DNA of 64,000 bases from CAWGMT01 sp963823675 (GTDB lineage Bacteria > Planctomycetota > Planctomycetia > Isosphaerales > Isosphaeraceae), in assembly GCA_963823675.1 (NCBI GenBank), contig CAWGMT010000006.1, positions 248,001 through 312,000 on the forward strand, read 5' to 3'. A model generated the notes under the pieces. That model did no database searches. It was not told the DNA's origin and saw only the letters and a list, made by a program, of their open reading frames with translations. Positions within the stretch are counted from its first letter, which is position 1, and each line of letters begins with the position of its first letter. The position numbers and the translations under genes are program-made. Positions 11,852-23,459 of this stretch are shown here, one piece after another.

Positions 11852-13797
11852 TTGTCCTTGTTTGCTGGACCCATCATTGCCCGAGAGGTGCTGACGGCCC
11901 CCCGTCCCCTGCGTTATTACCTTTGGCGAGCATCCTTTACCTGTTTCTTGTTCATTTTGCTCTGGACCGCGTGGCAGTCAATCATCGGTTGGCAGGAGGT
12001 GCGGGAAGTCGGGGTGATCGCCCGGTTTGGCGCCATACTCTACTGGCTGTTCGCGATGCTCCAGTTGACCTTGATGCTCTTTTTGCGCCGCTCTTCACGG
12101 CGGCTGCGGTCTCCTACGAGAAGGACCGGCGCACCTTCACCCTGCTGCTCATGACCGACTTGAGCGATCTCGAGATCGTTCTGGGGAAACTGGTAGCGGG
12201 GCTCCTGCACATCTTGACGATCCTGGGAGCCAGCGTCGGTTTCCTGTCGGTCTGCGCGTTTTTCGGCGGGATATCGTTCGGTCAGGTCATCAACCTGTTC
12301 CTGGTAACCGCCGCTTCGGGGATCGCGGGCGGTGCCATCGGTCTTTTGATCGCACTCTGGCGTGACCGCACGTTTCAATCCATTTCGCTGACGATCCTGA
12401 TGGTCGTGTTCTCGATTGCCGGTGTCGAGGCGTTCGCCATCGCATATCCCAAGCTCGAGTTTTTGGGTGTCCCGCTGGTGGAGGTGCTCAACCCGTATCG
12501 CGCGATGCTGGCAGTGCTGTCGCCCCGATCCAACCAGCTCACCGGCATCGTACGGACGTCCAGCTTGGTCTACATCGCCGTCCGATTGACCTCGGCGGCC
12601 GTTCTGGTTGCATTCGGGACCTGGATGCTCCGAATCTGGAACCCCGGGCGCAACGAGCCGCGCGAACAGCGCGAGCAAGGTGAATCCGAAGTGGCCGAAA
12701 GCTTGATCGAGATCGAGGAACCCGCGCTCGTGGCGGCGGTCGGGGCCGGCTCGACCGCGTCGGCCCGCGCCTCGGCGCTGAGCGCACGAGCGCTCAATTG
12801 CCAACCGGCGAGCCGGTAGCGGCCCTCACGGGGGCCGCGGGCGAACATGGAGAACCGGGAGCGACCACCGGGCTGCACGTGCCCAGGCGGACCCACCGCC
12901 GGATCGCGGCGGCTCCCAGGTCCTATCGGCACCCCTGGTCGAACCCCATCCTCTGGCGCGAGCTCAAGACTCGAGGTTATGGGGCCAAACCACTCATCAT
13001 CAAAGGTTGTTATGTCCTCCTCTATGCACTGGGAATGACCGTCTTTTTCAATCTGGGGGCCGGGATGGAAAACCCGCTGGGAACAGGCCTGGGCCTGATC
13101 CCCATCGGCCTGGCGATCCTCAGCCTGATCCTGGTCAACGCCCAGGGCGTGACCGCCTTGACCACCGAGCGCGACACCGGGGCGCTCGATCTGCTCCTGG
13201 TCACGGAATTGAGCCCCAAGGAGTTCATCTACGGCAAGCTCTACGGCGTCCTCTACAATGCCAAGGAAATGATCGCGCTGCCGGTGCTGACTGCCGTCGC
13301 CATGACATTTCTGGGGAAACTATCCGAAGAAAACCTGGTGCTCTTCCTGATTGATTTCTTGCTCTTGTGCCACTTCGCCGCCATGCTCGGGCTGCACGCG
13401 GCCATCACTTACACCAGCAGTCGCACGGCTGTCGCCAACAGTTTGGGGACAATCTTCTTTCTCATGGTCGGGATCCTGATCTGCGCCTTTCTGATCGTAC
13501 TCAGCAACGGGGAGTTTGCGCGGCAGCTTCTGAGCTTCATGATCTTCATCGGCGCCGGCAGCGTCGCGCTTCTTTGGCTCCCTGGGGTCGAGAAACCCGT
13601 CCCAGGCCATCGCTCTCGTCGCCCTCCTGACGCCGTTCTGGACCTTTTACTGCATTATCAGCCTGGTCAACGGCGACTTGATGGCAGCATTCCTGGTCAG
13701 TGCGGGCATCTATGGCTTCGCCATTCTGGCGATGCTGGTCCCGGCCGTCGGCGACTTCGATATCGCGCTCGGGCGCACCGGCGCGATCCAGGGCTAG
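11852..13797 (+). pseudogene. ABC-2 type transporter permease, two membrane halves, frameshifted
   Basis: The reconstructed protein is about 648 residues, starting at TTG 11852 or 11858 (GGAGG at 11846-11850 favours 11858). Half 1 has LFAGPIIAREVLTAPRPLRY, then the frame changes near 12085 in a run of T (one T short: LMLF to FAPLFTAAAVSYEKDRRTF). It runs through ILGKLVAGLL-like helices to an acidic linker near 12700-12800. Half 2 (NPILWRELKTRGYG, TTERDTGALDLLLVTELSP) follows in a third frame. A last shift near 13575 restores GSRNPSQAIALVALLTPFW and ends RTGAIQG at TAG 13795. The ATPase subunit is not in the window. The linker shift could instead be a real gene boundary (TTG 12798). Confidence 0.75.
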
Positions 13798-13969
13798 CAA
13801 CGCCGATCGATCGCGCTCTGGAAAGCCGCGACGCCACCTGTTACTTTCTGGTGGAGGGTTCGTGTCGGTGAGAAAGGCGAGTAGCACAGATGGTTTTTTG
13901 CGCATGCGATCGCAGGCATTTTCTCAAGCTTCGACTCATCAGGCGCTAATCACGCGGGAGGCGGCGGCC

Positions 13970-14671
13970 ATGACTCGCGCAGCCACGACTCGAATCAACC
14001 GCAAGACCGAAATCGAATACCTCGAATCGGATGGAAAACCCTTGGGCGAAACCGGCACGCACATTGACGTGACCTTGACCCTGCTCGACGTGCTTCGCCG
14101 TTACTATTCGAGAAGGATCGACGTCGCCGTATTGTCCAACATGTTTATCTATTATGTCGAAGGCAATCCCAAGAAGAACGTCGCGCCCGACCTGTTCGTG
14201 ACGCTCGACGTGCCCTCCAACACCAAGCGGCGGACCTTCAAGGTCTGGGAAGAGAACAAAGGCCCCGACTTCGTCCTGGAAGTCACGTCGAAGAAGACAC
14301 GAAACGAGGACCTCGACAAAAAGTTGGGGATCTATCGCGATTTCCTCAAGGTGCGTGAATACGTGATTTTCGATCCCTTGGAAGAGTACCTCGATCCGTC
14401 CTTGCAAGGATTCCGCCTGAATCGCGGCCGATACACGAGGATGAAGGTTGAGTCAGGCCGATTGCCCAGCGAGGTGTTGGGGCTGCATCTCGAGCGCGAC
14501 GGCCTGGACTTGCGGTTGTACAATCCGCGGACCAAACGCTGGGAACTAACCAGTGAGGAAGTTGCAGAAACGCTGCGCAACGAGGAATTGGCCCGCCGTG
14601 AGGCCCAGGCGGAATCCGAGCGACTCAGACGCGAGCTCGACCAACTGCAAAAGCGACTGAAGGAAGGATAA
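13970..14671 (+). CDS. Uma2-family (DUF820) PD-(D/E)XK endonuclease-like protein
   Basis: The 233-residue protein starts at ATG 13970 behind GGGAGG; the frame is open upstream but without similarity. The Uma2 core shows NVAPDLFVTLDV, GPDFVLEVTSKKTRNEDLDK (the D...E-x-S/K nuclease motif), KKLGIYRDFLKVREYVIFDP and a long charged coiled-coil tail (EELARREAQAESERLRRELD). Uma2 proteins are massively expanded in planctomycetes and cyanobacteria and have a restriction-endonuclease fold; their biological role is unknown. The next gene starts 11 bases downstream, which may only reflect dense packing. Confidence 0.85.
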   Translation: MTRAATTRINRKTEIEYLESDGKPLGETGTHIDVTLTLLDVLRRYYSRRIDVAVLSNMFIYYVEGNPKKNVAPDLFVTLDVPSNTKRRTFKVWEENKGPDFVLEVTSKKTRNEDLDKKLGIYRDFLKVREYVIFDPLEEYLDPSLQGFRLNRGRYTRMKVESGRLPSEVLGLHLERDGLDLRLYNPRTKRWELTSEEVAETLRNEELARREAQAESERLRRELDQLQKRLKEG

Positions 14672-14682
14672 TCGATCAAACG

Positions 14683-17600
14683 ATGGCCGCCGCCAAGCCT
14701 TGGTCCGTTCGTCGTCTCTTCACGGCACTGGTGGGGTTTCTGACACTCCTGACCGTATCGGCCCCGAGCGCTCCGGCTCAAGACGACCTGGCCCGAGAGC
14801 TGCCGCGGATCAAGCCGCTCGAACCGGATGCGGCGTTGAAATCGTTCCACGTTCACGCGGGATTTCATCTGGAGCCGGTCGCCGTCGAACCGCTCGTGAC
14901 CGATCCTGTGAGCGCGTGCTACGACGCGATGGGGCGGCTGTACGTCGTCGAGATGCGGGGGTATCCCTACGCGGAGAAGACTCCGTCCGGCGGCGTTGTA
15001 CGTCTCGAGGATCGCGACGGCGACGGCCGCTTCGAAACCCGCAGTCGATTTCTGGACGGGCTCTCCTGGCCGACGAGCGTTGTTCCATACGACGACGGTG
15101 TGTTCGTCGCGGTCGCCCCGGACATCATCTATGCGAAGGATACCAATGGCGACGGGGTCGCCGACATCAAGAAAGCCATGTTTACCGGCTTCGGGATCGA
15201 GAACGTCCAGGGACTGCTCAATGGATTGCTCTGGGGGCCCGACGGCTGGATTTATGGCGCGGGCAGCATCAACGTCGGATCGATCCGCAACCTGTCCCGG
15301 TCCAGCGCCGTTCCGGTCTCGCTCCGCGGCCGCGACTTTCGCTATAAGCCCGACGGATCGGCGCTCGAGGCCATCTCGGGAGGAGGGCAGTTCGGCCACT
15401 CGTTCGACGACTGGGGGCATCGGTTTACCTGCAACAACAGCAATCATGCCCGCCAGATCGTCTTGCCATCTCACTATCTGGAGCGCAACCCCGCGCTCAA
15501 TCCCCCTGCGGTGATCCTTGACATCGGTGTCGAGGGCGCGGCCGCGCCCGTCTTTCGGATCAGCCCTCCGGAACCGTGGCGCGTGGTTCGCACCCGGCAA
15601 CGGGCCGCCGACCCCGCGATGAGGAAACGCTTGCCGCCGACGGAACTTTTTGCGACGGGCTTCTTCACGTCCGCCACCGGCCTCACGATCTATCGAGGTA
15701 CGGCGTACCCGGTGGAATACCGCGGCAACCTGTTCGTGGGGGACGTGGGCGGCAATCTCGTCCACCGTAAGATCCTCACGGTCAATGGGGCAACATATCG
15801 GGCGACCCGAGCCGATGCCGGTGTGGAATTCCTGGCCTCAGGCGACAACTGGTTCCGGCCGGTCAATTTCGCCAACACGCCCAACGGCACGCTACTGGTC
15901 CTCGACATGTATCGCGAGACGATCGAGCACCCGTTCTCCATCCCCGACCCGATCAAGAAGCACCTCGACCTCACAAGTGGGAAGGACCGGGGGCGGCTGT
16001 ACGAACTGCTCGCCACGGGCACCCGGCGGCGCCGGCAGCCCAGGCTGAGCGCGGCTACCTCGGCCGATCTGGTCCCTGTTCTCGCCGATCCCGACGCATG
16101 GTGGCGCGAGACGGCACAGCGGCTCCTTTGCGAGCGCCGCGACCGCTCCGTCGCCGGGTTGTTGCGAACGATGGTCAAGGAACGGCCGACCGCGCTCGCG
16201 CGGCTTCATGCACTCTGGACTCTCGATGTGCTCGGGTTGCTCGACCCTGACGCGCTGGCGCTCGGCTTGAGCGATTCCGAACCGCGGGTGCGCGAGCAAG
16301 CCGTCCGCCTTTCTGAACCGCTGCTCAAGGGCGATCGGGCGACCCGGTCGCTCGTGCTGGCTCTGGCCGCGGATGCCGACCCGATGGTCCGGTTCCAGGT
16401 AGCGTTCTCCTTGGGAGTGGCGAATGATGACCCCAAAGTGATCGCGTCCCTGGCCGCGATCGCCATCCAGGACGCCGAGAGCCCATGGACACGGACTGCG
16501 GTTCTCAGCTCGATCGCAGGGCGGCCGGTTGCGTTGCTCGAATCCCTGGCCAGGTGGCGGGAGGCCGCGAATGCCGGTTTTCTGCGGTCTGCCGCGGGGC
16601 AAGCCTGGCTCGACGACCTCGCTTTCCTGGTGGGCGCCGATCGGAGATCGCAGGCACTCGACGAGATCATGGATCGCCTGGATGGCCTGGGCCTGACTAC
16701 GGACAAGCGCATGCGTGTGGTGCTATCACTGTGCGCGGGCGGCGGCGAGGCGGAAGGCCGTTTCAGACTCTGCTCGAAGGCAGCGCCAGATCGCGAATCC
16801 GCGCCTTGCTGGCCGACGCCGCGCGGTTGGTTGATTCGACCGGCTCGGTCGAATCCCGCGTGGTTGCGATTCGTCTGCTCGGCCTGGGCGATGCGCCGAC
16901 CGCCCGCAGGTCGTTACCCAGCGTGCTCGACGCCCGCCAGCCGGCGGCCATTCAACTGGCGGGCTTGCAGGCCCTTTCCGAGTGTTTCGAAGCCGGGGTT
17001 GCCGCCCAGATCCTCGCCCACTGGAAGTCGATGAGTCCGTCGGTCCGGCGCGAGGCCGTCGAGGTGCTGTTCGGTCGTCGAGCCGGGATCGACGCCGTTC
17101 TCGATGCGGTCGAATCGCGCCAGCTTCCGGTCAACGAGATCGACCCGGCGCGATGGGCCCAGTTGCAGAAAAATCCGGATCCGAAAGTGCGCGAGCGCGC
17201 CCAGAAAGCCGGGGCCGCACGGCCATCGACGGCCGGCGATCGCGATTCGCTGATTGCGTCGTACCGGCCGGCCCTGGCACTCGCCGGCCGCCGCGAGCAG
17301 GGGCAAATTGTGTTCACCAAGGTCTGCGCCACCTGCCACCAGGCCGAGGGACGAGGGACGGCGGTCGGTCCCGATCTGGCAACGGTCTCGAGCCGGACGC
17401 CCGAGGACCTGCTGATTCACATCCTCGACCCGAACCGCGAAGTGGCGCCGAACTACATCAATTACAATGTGGCGACGATGGACGGTCGCGTGGTTTCGGG
17501 AATGATCGCCGAGGAAACAGCCGGTACGGTCGTACTCAAACGCGCCGAGGGCGTCTCCGATCGGATCGCCAGGGATCAGATCGACTCGATCAGCTCCACG

Positions 17601-17729
17601 GGAATCTCGCTGATGCCGGAGGGTCTCGAAAAGGGACTCTCTGCGCAGGATCTCGCAGACCTGATGGCGTTCGTCCGCTCGATCCAACCCGCCAAACCAG
17701 CGATTCCCGCGGTGCCGGTCGCCCGCTAA
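14683..17729 (+). pseudogene. PVC-type dehydrogenase with HEAT repeats and cytochrome c domain, frameshifted
   Basis: A signal peptide (LFTALVGFLTLLTVSAPSAP) leads into the PVC-type membrane-bound dehydrogenase propeller (CYDAMGRLYVVEMRGYPY, GLLWGPDGWIYGAGS, GQFGHSFDDWGHRF, ASGDNWFRPVNFANTPNG). HEAT-like repeats follow from about residue 460. Near 16755 the frame shifts and continues with RPFQTLLEGSARSRIRALLA. A haem site CATCHQAEGRGTAVGPDL near residue 880 and the family's C-terminal ILDPNREVAPNYINYNV block follow, ending at 17729. Total is about 1015 residues, normal for the family. The enzyme is exported and thought to oxidise sugars or similar substrates; the substrate is unknown. One indel would restore the gene. 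Confidence 0.85.
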
Positions 17730-17758
17730 CGAACGCCTCGGAGTCGTCGAGCAGGAGG

Positions 17759-19839
17759 TCATTGCGCGGGGGCATTGACCCGCTGCGGCGCTGCCGCCAG
17801 CACTTTGGAGCCGAGGGTCAGGTAGTCGGTGACGATCCGGATCATCTCGTCGTTATAGAAGTCCGCCGCCCACACTTCCCGCTCGGAGTACTTCTTCTTC
17901 TTGCGATCCTTCTTCGCCTTTTCTTCGGCAAGTTTGTCTTCCGGGTCTTCGGAGACGAATTCGGCCCGGAACTTCGCCTCATTGAGCGAGATGGTATGGC
18001 GAGCTTTTCGGTCGATGTACTTCTTGATTTCCTGATTGAGCTTCTGGAACTTCGGCTCGCTCTTCCGGCGCTCGGCGGACCGCTCTTCGAGGCGACTGAC
18101 CAGATCGTCGGGAACCCGGTTGTAGTTGTCATGTGCCAGCCCGTTCGACCTTATCAAACTTGACGGCGTTGGCCAGCTTTGCTTCGTCGAACAAGTCTCT
18201 GTAGTCGTTCATCGAAGCGATGTGGATGTGGGGCGAGACGCCGTTGATCTGCGTGCTTTCACCGTTGGCTCGATAGAACTGCTGGATTGTCAGCTTGAGC
18301 GCTCCCCGGTTGAGCTGAGGAAACCTCCGACCGTGCCTGGCGTGATCGCTGATCATGACGATGCTCTGGACGGTGCCTTTGCCGAAGGTGCTTGCGTCGC
18401 CGACGATCAGGCCTCGACCGTAATCCTTGATCACACCGGCAAAGATCTCCGACGCGCTGGCACTCGCCTTGTCGATCAGGACCACGAGCGGTCCCTCCCA
18501 CGCGGTTCCCTGATCTTCGTCATCGAGATGCTTCACGCCTTGGGCTTCCTTGACCTGGACGACCGGACCGGTGTCGATGAACAAACCGGACAGGGTCTTG
18601 GCCTCCTCGAGCAGGCCGCCGCCATTTTGCCGGAGATCGACGACGACTCCGTCGATGCCGTGCGCCTTGAAATCCGTCAGGATGCGCCGGCAGTCGATCG
18701 TCGCACTGACCGCGTTGGGGTCGCCGCGTAGAATCGCGACGGTATCGCCGTAGAAGGCCGGCAGACTGATGATCCCGATCTTGAGCGGCTTGCCGTCGGG
18801 TCCCTTCGATTCGATGATCTTGCTCTTGGCATGCTGTTCCTTGAGCTCGATCTTCTGACGTGTCAGCTCGTAGATGCGTTTCTCCTTGGTGCCGTCGGGT
18901 TGTACGATCAGCCGCACCTTGGTCCCGCGCGGGCCGCGAATATAGCGGACGACGTCATTGAGCTTCTTCTCAATCAGATCGATCTCCGTCCCATCCTCCT
19001 TCTGGATGCCGATAATCTTGTCTTCCGGCCGGAGACGATCATCCTTGTCGGCTGCCATCCCCGGCACGATCTCGCTCACGATCGCGTAACCGTCTTCGGA
19101 TCGAAGCGATGCGCCGATTCCCTCGAGCGAGAGATGGAGCTGCTGATTGAGCATGTCCTCCAGCTCCTTGGGAGGAAGATAGGCCGTGTGCGGATCAAAT
19201 GTCTCGGTCAGGCTGGTCAAATAGATCTGCAACAACTCGCTGTTATCAACCTGATGCACCTGCCGGTTGCGGTCCTTGTAGCGAATTCTCAGCTTGCGAA
19301 CCGCCTCGGCCTGGTCGAGCTCCTCCACGACCTTGGCAACCAGCAAATCCAGCTTGACCTTCTTGCGCAATCGCTCGTTCGCTTCGGCCACGGTCGACGG
19401 CGGATCGAGCTTGTCGGCATCATCGGGCAGATACTCATCGACCGTGAAGTCGTGTTGCTGCTCGAGCAGATTCAACTGCACCTTGAACCGCTCATCCGCG
19501 CTTCAGGAACCGCTCGAACACCTTCCTGGCGAATTCGAGATCGCCGTTACGAATCTGGTCATCGAGATCCCGGTTCTCCTTCTTGAACTCGTCGATATCC
19601 GCCTTCAGAAAGTAATACTTACCCGGGTCCAGGTGCTTGAGGAAATTGTCGCACCACTTGACGGAAATGTCGTCGTCAATCACCGGACGAGCCATGTGCC
19701 CGCGCTCCAGGAGATCGACCACGATCTTCGCGGTCTCTTGATCCTCAGGCTGAGGCGCAGGCGCCTGAGCCCCGACGATGACCGCCATCAAGGCCAGGAC
19801 CGCAATCAGCACTAACGGACGTAATGCAAGTCGGGGCAT
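17759..19839 (-). pseudogene. prc: S41 carboxy-terminal processing protease (Prc/Tsp-like), two frameshifts
   Basis: The gene of about 690 codons is read in three frames. 19839..19492 gives the signal peptide and the start of the N-terminal domain (HLDPGKYYFLKADIDEF). After a shift near 19497 (KADERFKVQLNLLEQQHDF) the main part follows. It has a PDZ domain (LSLEGIGASLRSEDGYAIVS), VDLRQNGGGLLEEA, the catalytic serine in ASASASEIFAG and the catalytic lysine in STFGKGTVQ. A second shift near 18150 (one extra base) leads to the C-terminal region HDNYNRVPDDLVSRL, ending PAQ at 17759. Prc degrades or trims periplasmic proteins from the C-terminus. Catalytic residues are intact, so error-derived shifts are plausible. 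Confidence 0.85.
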
Positions 19840-20259
19840 GGACTTCTATTCCTGATTCTGAAGGCGACGTATTCCGAGACCGGAATCGTTAAACAACTAA
19901 TCCATCCTATCCGTGAAACTGTTAGGGGACAAGGGCATAAGCAATTTGACCCGGCTCAGCCAGCGCCAACGTTCCGCCGGGGGAGCCAAGTCGAGATCCC
20001 GGCGTTCCAAACTGAGAGCCTGTCGGACCATGCCTTTGTCCATGCTACCTCCAAGAGCGCCAGCATGGATTGGGGATTTGTAACGGCGCCGATCGCTACC
20101 AGGTCGTCACGAGGTGAGCCCAGTACTCAAGCGTTTTTTTCGGTTTTTCCCCTAGCCCTTGACCAGTCTTCTCGGTCAAGAACACGAACCCGGGATCGTC
20201 GCGAGGTTCCTCTCAAGTTGGCGGGTCTCCAGGCCGATTGAAAGGATTACGGCAACTAC
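19840..20259. other. Spacer between divergent genes
   Basis: About 420 bases separate the S41 protease start from the LysM-like gene. I see no convincing gene. A poly-T run occurs at 20134-20146. Promoters for both neighbours are expected here. Confidence 0.4.
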
Positions 20260-20871
20260 TTGAATGACCCCACGACGACCCATTTCGCACCAAGAGCCAT
20301 GAACCGCCAAGTGGGACCAAGCATCGTTCTGAGCGTATTCATCGTTTGCTTCTTCGCGGTTGCATTATTCCGGCACGAGCCCAAGCACCTCGCCGATCGA
20401 GCTGGTAAGCAATCGCTGCGAGATGACCCCGGCACGAAGCGATCCTCCAGTTCGACTCAAGCTGGCCTTCGTGCTCGCTTGACTGCTGCGTTGACCGGCG
20501 GTCCCCTCAGGGCGGCGCCTGAGGCAGCCTCCGAACCGGCCCGGCCCGGCGCACACGTCACATTCACGAATTCAGAACTTCCAGCATCGATGATTCGGCC
20601 AGCGTCAGCTCGCTCGGAGACCGCAAGCGGGCGACTGTTGCCGGCGAGAGATGGCGTCATTCTGGAACCGCATCAAGGCGGGATCGTGCAGCAGCCCGCC
20701 TCCGCGTTCACCGTCGTAAAGCAGGGCGAGGCGATCGGCGATGTCGCTGTGCGAATTTACGGCTCGAGCGATGCACTCGACGCGCTCTGGCGAGCCAACC
20801 GGGACTTGCTGCCAACCAAGGACACGCCACTTTCCCAGGGAACGTTCTTGCGCACGCCAAATATGCGGTGA
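20260..20871 (+). CDS. Membrane-anchored protein with C-terminal LysM-like domain
   Basis: The 203-residue product has one N-terminal membrane segment (VGPSIVLSVFIVCFFAVALF, residues about 18-37), a disordered Ser/Ala/Pro-rich middle, and a C-terminal LysM/tail-X-like domain. In that domain SAFTVVKQGEAIGDVAVRIY and LDALWRANRDLLP follow the YxVxxGDTL...I..N pattern. Such proteins attach to peptidoglycan or act in cell-surface assemblies. The start may be ATG 20299 (MNRQVGPS) rather than 20260; neither has a strong ribosome binding site. Confidence 0.65.
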   Translation: MNDPTTTHFAPRAMNRQVGPSIVLSVFIVCFFAVALFRHEPKHLADRAGKQSLRDDPGTKRSSSSTQAGLRARLTAALTGGPLRAAPEAASEPARPGAHVTFTNSELPASMIRPASARSETASGRLLPARDGVILEPHQGGIVQQPASAFTVVKQGEAIGDVAVRIYGSSDALDALWRANRDLLPTKDTPLSQGTFLRTPNMR

Positions 20872-20959
20872 CCCGCCAAAATCGGCCCGTGACGCTTCCG
20901 CCAGTTCAGGCAGTCCCATCGGGGACGAACGCATGCTGGTGCACCTGCCCGGGATTTGA

Positions 20960-21190
20960 TCAAGCGCCCGCGACGACAGAATAGGTCCCCGCCATCTCTC
21001 GCTTCAGCTTGCCCAGCCGAACCAGCTCTTCCCAGATGCCGGGGGGATGTCCGGTCGGCGGAGTAATCCCCGTAATTCGCGACCTTTTGGCGCCCCCTCG
21101 GCTCAGTCCTGACTCGTCATCGAGTTGAGACAGTTTGAGCCGTTTCTTGAACGCCTTCAGAGCCCGCTTGAGTTCCTCTTCCGTCGCCAT
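20960..21190 (-). CDS. Small conserved hypothetical protein, 76 residues
   Basis: I choose ATG 21190 (MATEEELKRALKAFKKRLKL) with GGAGCG just upstream; the longer frame to 21325 is unlikely because it runs into the end of the PSD1 gene. The protein has a charged N-terminal helix, then GGAKRSRITGITPPTGHPPG and IWEELVRLGKLKREMAGTYS. Small proteins of this kind recur in planctomycetes; the function is unknown. It lies 80 bases after the PSD1 gene and may share its transcript. Confidence 0.65.
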   Translation of the reverse strand: MATEEELKRALKAFKKRLKLSQLDDESGLSRGGAKRSRITGITPPTGHPPGIWEELVRLGKLKREMAGTYSVVAGA

Positions 21191-21269
21191 CAGACGCTCC
21201 CGCAAACCGGGTTTCGAAATGGCTGCCAACGCGATGGTCGTCGCGACCCAGCAGCCGTTTCGTGGCCCG

Positions 21270-23443
21270 TCAGTTGACATAAACGAACTCGTTGAGATTG
21301 AAAAGAGCGAGACAGAATTCCGCAAATGAGACGGTGCCGCTCGAGAGGAACTCGCGCGCGCAACCTCCTCTCAGCCTGGTCTGGACGTCGCCCCAGGGCG
21401 AGCCGATACGCTCGATCGACCATGGCATCGAATCCCGCGCTTTCCTCCAATCTAACCTTCGTGGCAGTGCTCCAGCCGATTCCACCGACAGCCTGCTGTT
21501 CAGCAGGCTGAGTGCCTGGGCGCGGTCGTTGTCACGGGCGCCGGGGGCAGCTCGCATTGGTGTCGGGGCGATCGAATGCCTCGAAGAAGGGATAGCGCAA
21601 GTTACGGCGGACAAAGATGTAAAGACTTCGACGGTTTTGGTCGCCCGCGGAGGGCGACACAGGCCAGATCGCACCCTTGCTCGAAAGCCTGGTCAGCTCC
21701 GCCGGCAGAGGAGGGAAAACTCCTGGCCCGCCGAGCGCCGGGTTCAACTGGCCGCAAGCCGAGAGCAACGCGTCGCGGATCGCCTCGCCGTCGAGCCGGC
21801 GCCGGTTCTGGTGAGAAAGCCAGTGGTTTTCCGGATCGAGAGTCGGAGCGCCGGCCGGCTTCGACGACTGCCGATAGGTTGAGCTCGTGACAATCAGCCG
21901 GTGCAGTGCCTTGAGGCTCCATCCTCGGTCGATGAGCTCGTTCGCCAGCCAGTCGAGCAGCTCGGGATGGGTGGGCTCGCCACCCATCCTGCCAAAGTCG
22001 CTGGGTGTATCGACGAGCCCCCGGCCGAAATGGCCTTGCCAGAGGCGGTTGACGACCACGCGCGGCGTGAGCGCATGCCGGCCGCATGTCAGCCACTCGG
22101 CAAGTGCCTTTCGCCGGCCAGTTGACTCGGCGAGCGGGACGATCACCGGGCTTGCCGCGGCCAGCACGGCGGGAAACGCCGGTTCGACGACCGGGCCCTT
22201 CGCAGCGAACTCTCCGCGCTTCAAGAGATACGTCGGGGGTGCGCGGTCTCCTGCTTCGTCGATGCCTCGGGCAGTCGGCGGAACAGGCGGTGCCGCGCGC
22301 CGCAGTTGCACGAGCGTCGCGTGCAGCCGCGCATGCTCGGCCGCAGCGCCCGCCTCGAGCAAACCGGGCCAGTCGTTGGCCTTGATCCGGCCGTCGCGCT
22401 TCAGCAGCTCGTAGACGATTGTGACCTCGGCTGGGCTCCGTTCGGCATCGGGTTTGTTGTAGGCGGCCACCGCCTGGTCAAGCGCGCCGATCGGCAGCCC
22501 GGGTGCAAGCTTGCCGCGAATCGGTTTCTCGATTCGCAGGATAGAGGCCTGGATTTGCGCGACCTGGGACGCGCCACGCCGTGACCTCCCGCTCATAGCG
22601 TCGCGCCGCTCCGGGGCCCTTGCAAGAGGATAATCGTCGCGGAACCGCGCGGGGCTGAAGAACGCCTCTAGCCTGTAAAAATCAGCCTGGCTGATCGGGT
22701 CGGACTTGTGGTCGTGACAGCGAGCGCAGCCGATGGTCAACCCCAGAAAGACCAGGCCGGTCGTTTCGGTGATGTCGTTGAGTGCGTTCTGACGCCTCAA
22801 TCCCTGGTCGTTCAAGTTGACCATGTCGGGAAAGCAGCGGTTAAAGCCGGTCGCGACAAACGCGCTCGGATCATCGGGAGCGATCTCATCGCCCGCGAGC
22901 TGGAGCCGGACGAACTGGTCGTACGGCAGGTCGCGATTCAGAGCGTCGACTACCCAGTCCCGGTAGCGCCAGGCATTGGGCCGAGCCTGGTCAAACTCGA
23001 AACCGTCGGTGTCGGCGTAGCGCGCCAGATCCAGCCAGTGCTGCGCCCAGCGCACGCCATATTGCGGGCTCGCGAGCAGTCGGTCGACGGCGTTGTCGAA
23101 AGCCGCGGCGGTGCTGTCGTTCACGAACGCATCGATCTCCTCGGGCGCGGGCGGCAGGCCGACCAGGTCGAAGCTCAGGCGGCGGAGCAGGGCGGTTCGT
23201 TCGGCCTCGGGCGCAGGCGAGAGGCCGTTGGCTTCGATGCCCGCGCCGATGAAGCGGTCGATCGGATTGCGGGCCCAGTTGCGATTCTTGACCACCGGCG
23301 GCTCGGAACGCGGGCGGCTGGAACGCCCAGTGGTTTCGGTCGTCGGCTGAGATGGGCTTCTCGGGCACCTGAGCGGCGGCTGCAAGACCAGCGGCGGTGA
23401 TTCCGACCATCATGGCGATCTTGCCGGCGCGTCTCTGCGACAT
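21270..23443 (-). pseudogene. PSD1-type DUF1549/DUF1553 cytochrome-like protein, several frameshifts
   Basis: The start at 23443 gives a signal-like N-terminus (RRAGKIAMMVGITAAGLAAA) and ISADDRNHWAFQP. After a shift near 23320 the DUF1549 domain follows (RNPIDRFIGAGIEANGLSPA, FVNDSTAAAFDNAVDRLLAS, QHWLDLARYADTDGFEFDQA) with the haem-type site IGCARCHDHKSDPI. DUF1553 comes next (TPRVVVNRLWQGHFGRGLVD, NRRRLDGEAIRDALLSACGQ, RRSLYIFVRRNLRYPFFEAF). Further shifts near 21545, 21440 and 21350 are needed to reach AQALSLLNS, FDAMVDRAYRLALGRRPDQA and the end SFAEFCLALFNLNEFVYVN. Four shifts in one gene are more than elsewhere here, so real decay is possible. It follows a DUF1501 gene by 16 bases, the usual partnership. 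Confidence 0.8.
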
Positions 23444-23459
23444 CGATGGAACCCTCGGC

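Noticed and set aside
13700..13969. Upstream extension of the Uma2 gene
   Set aside because: The extension overlaps the end of the ABC permease, and GGGAGG plus similarity support ATG 13970.
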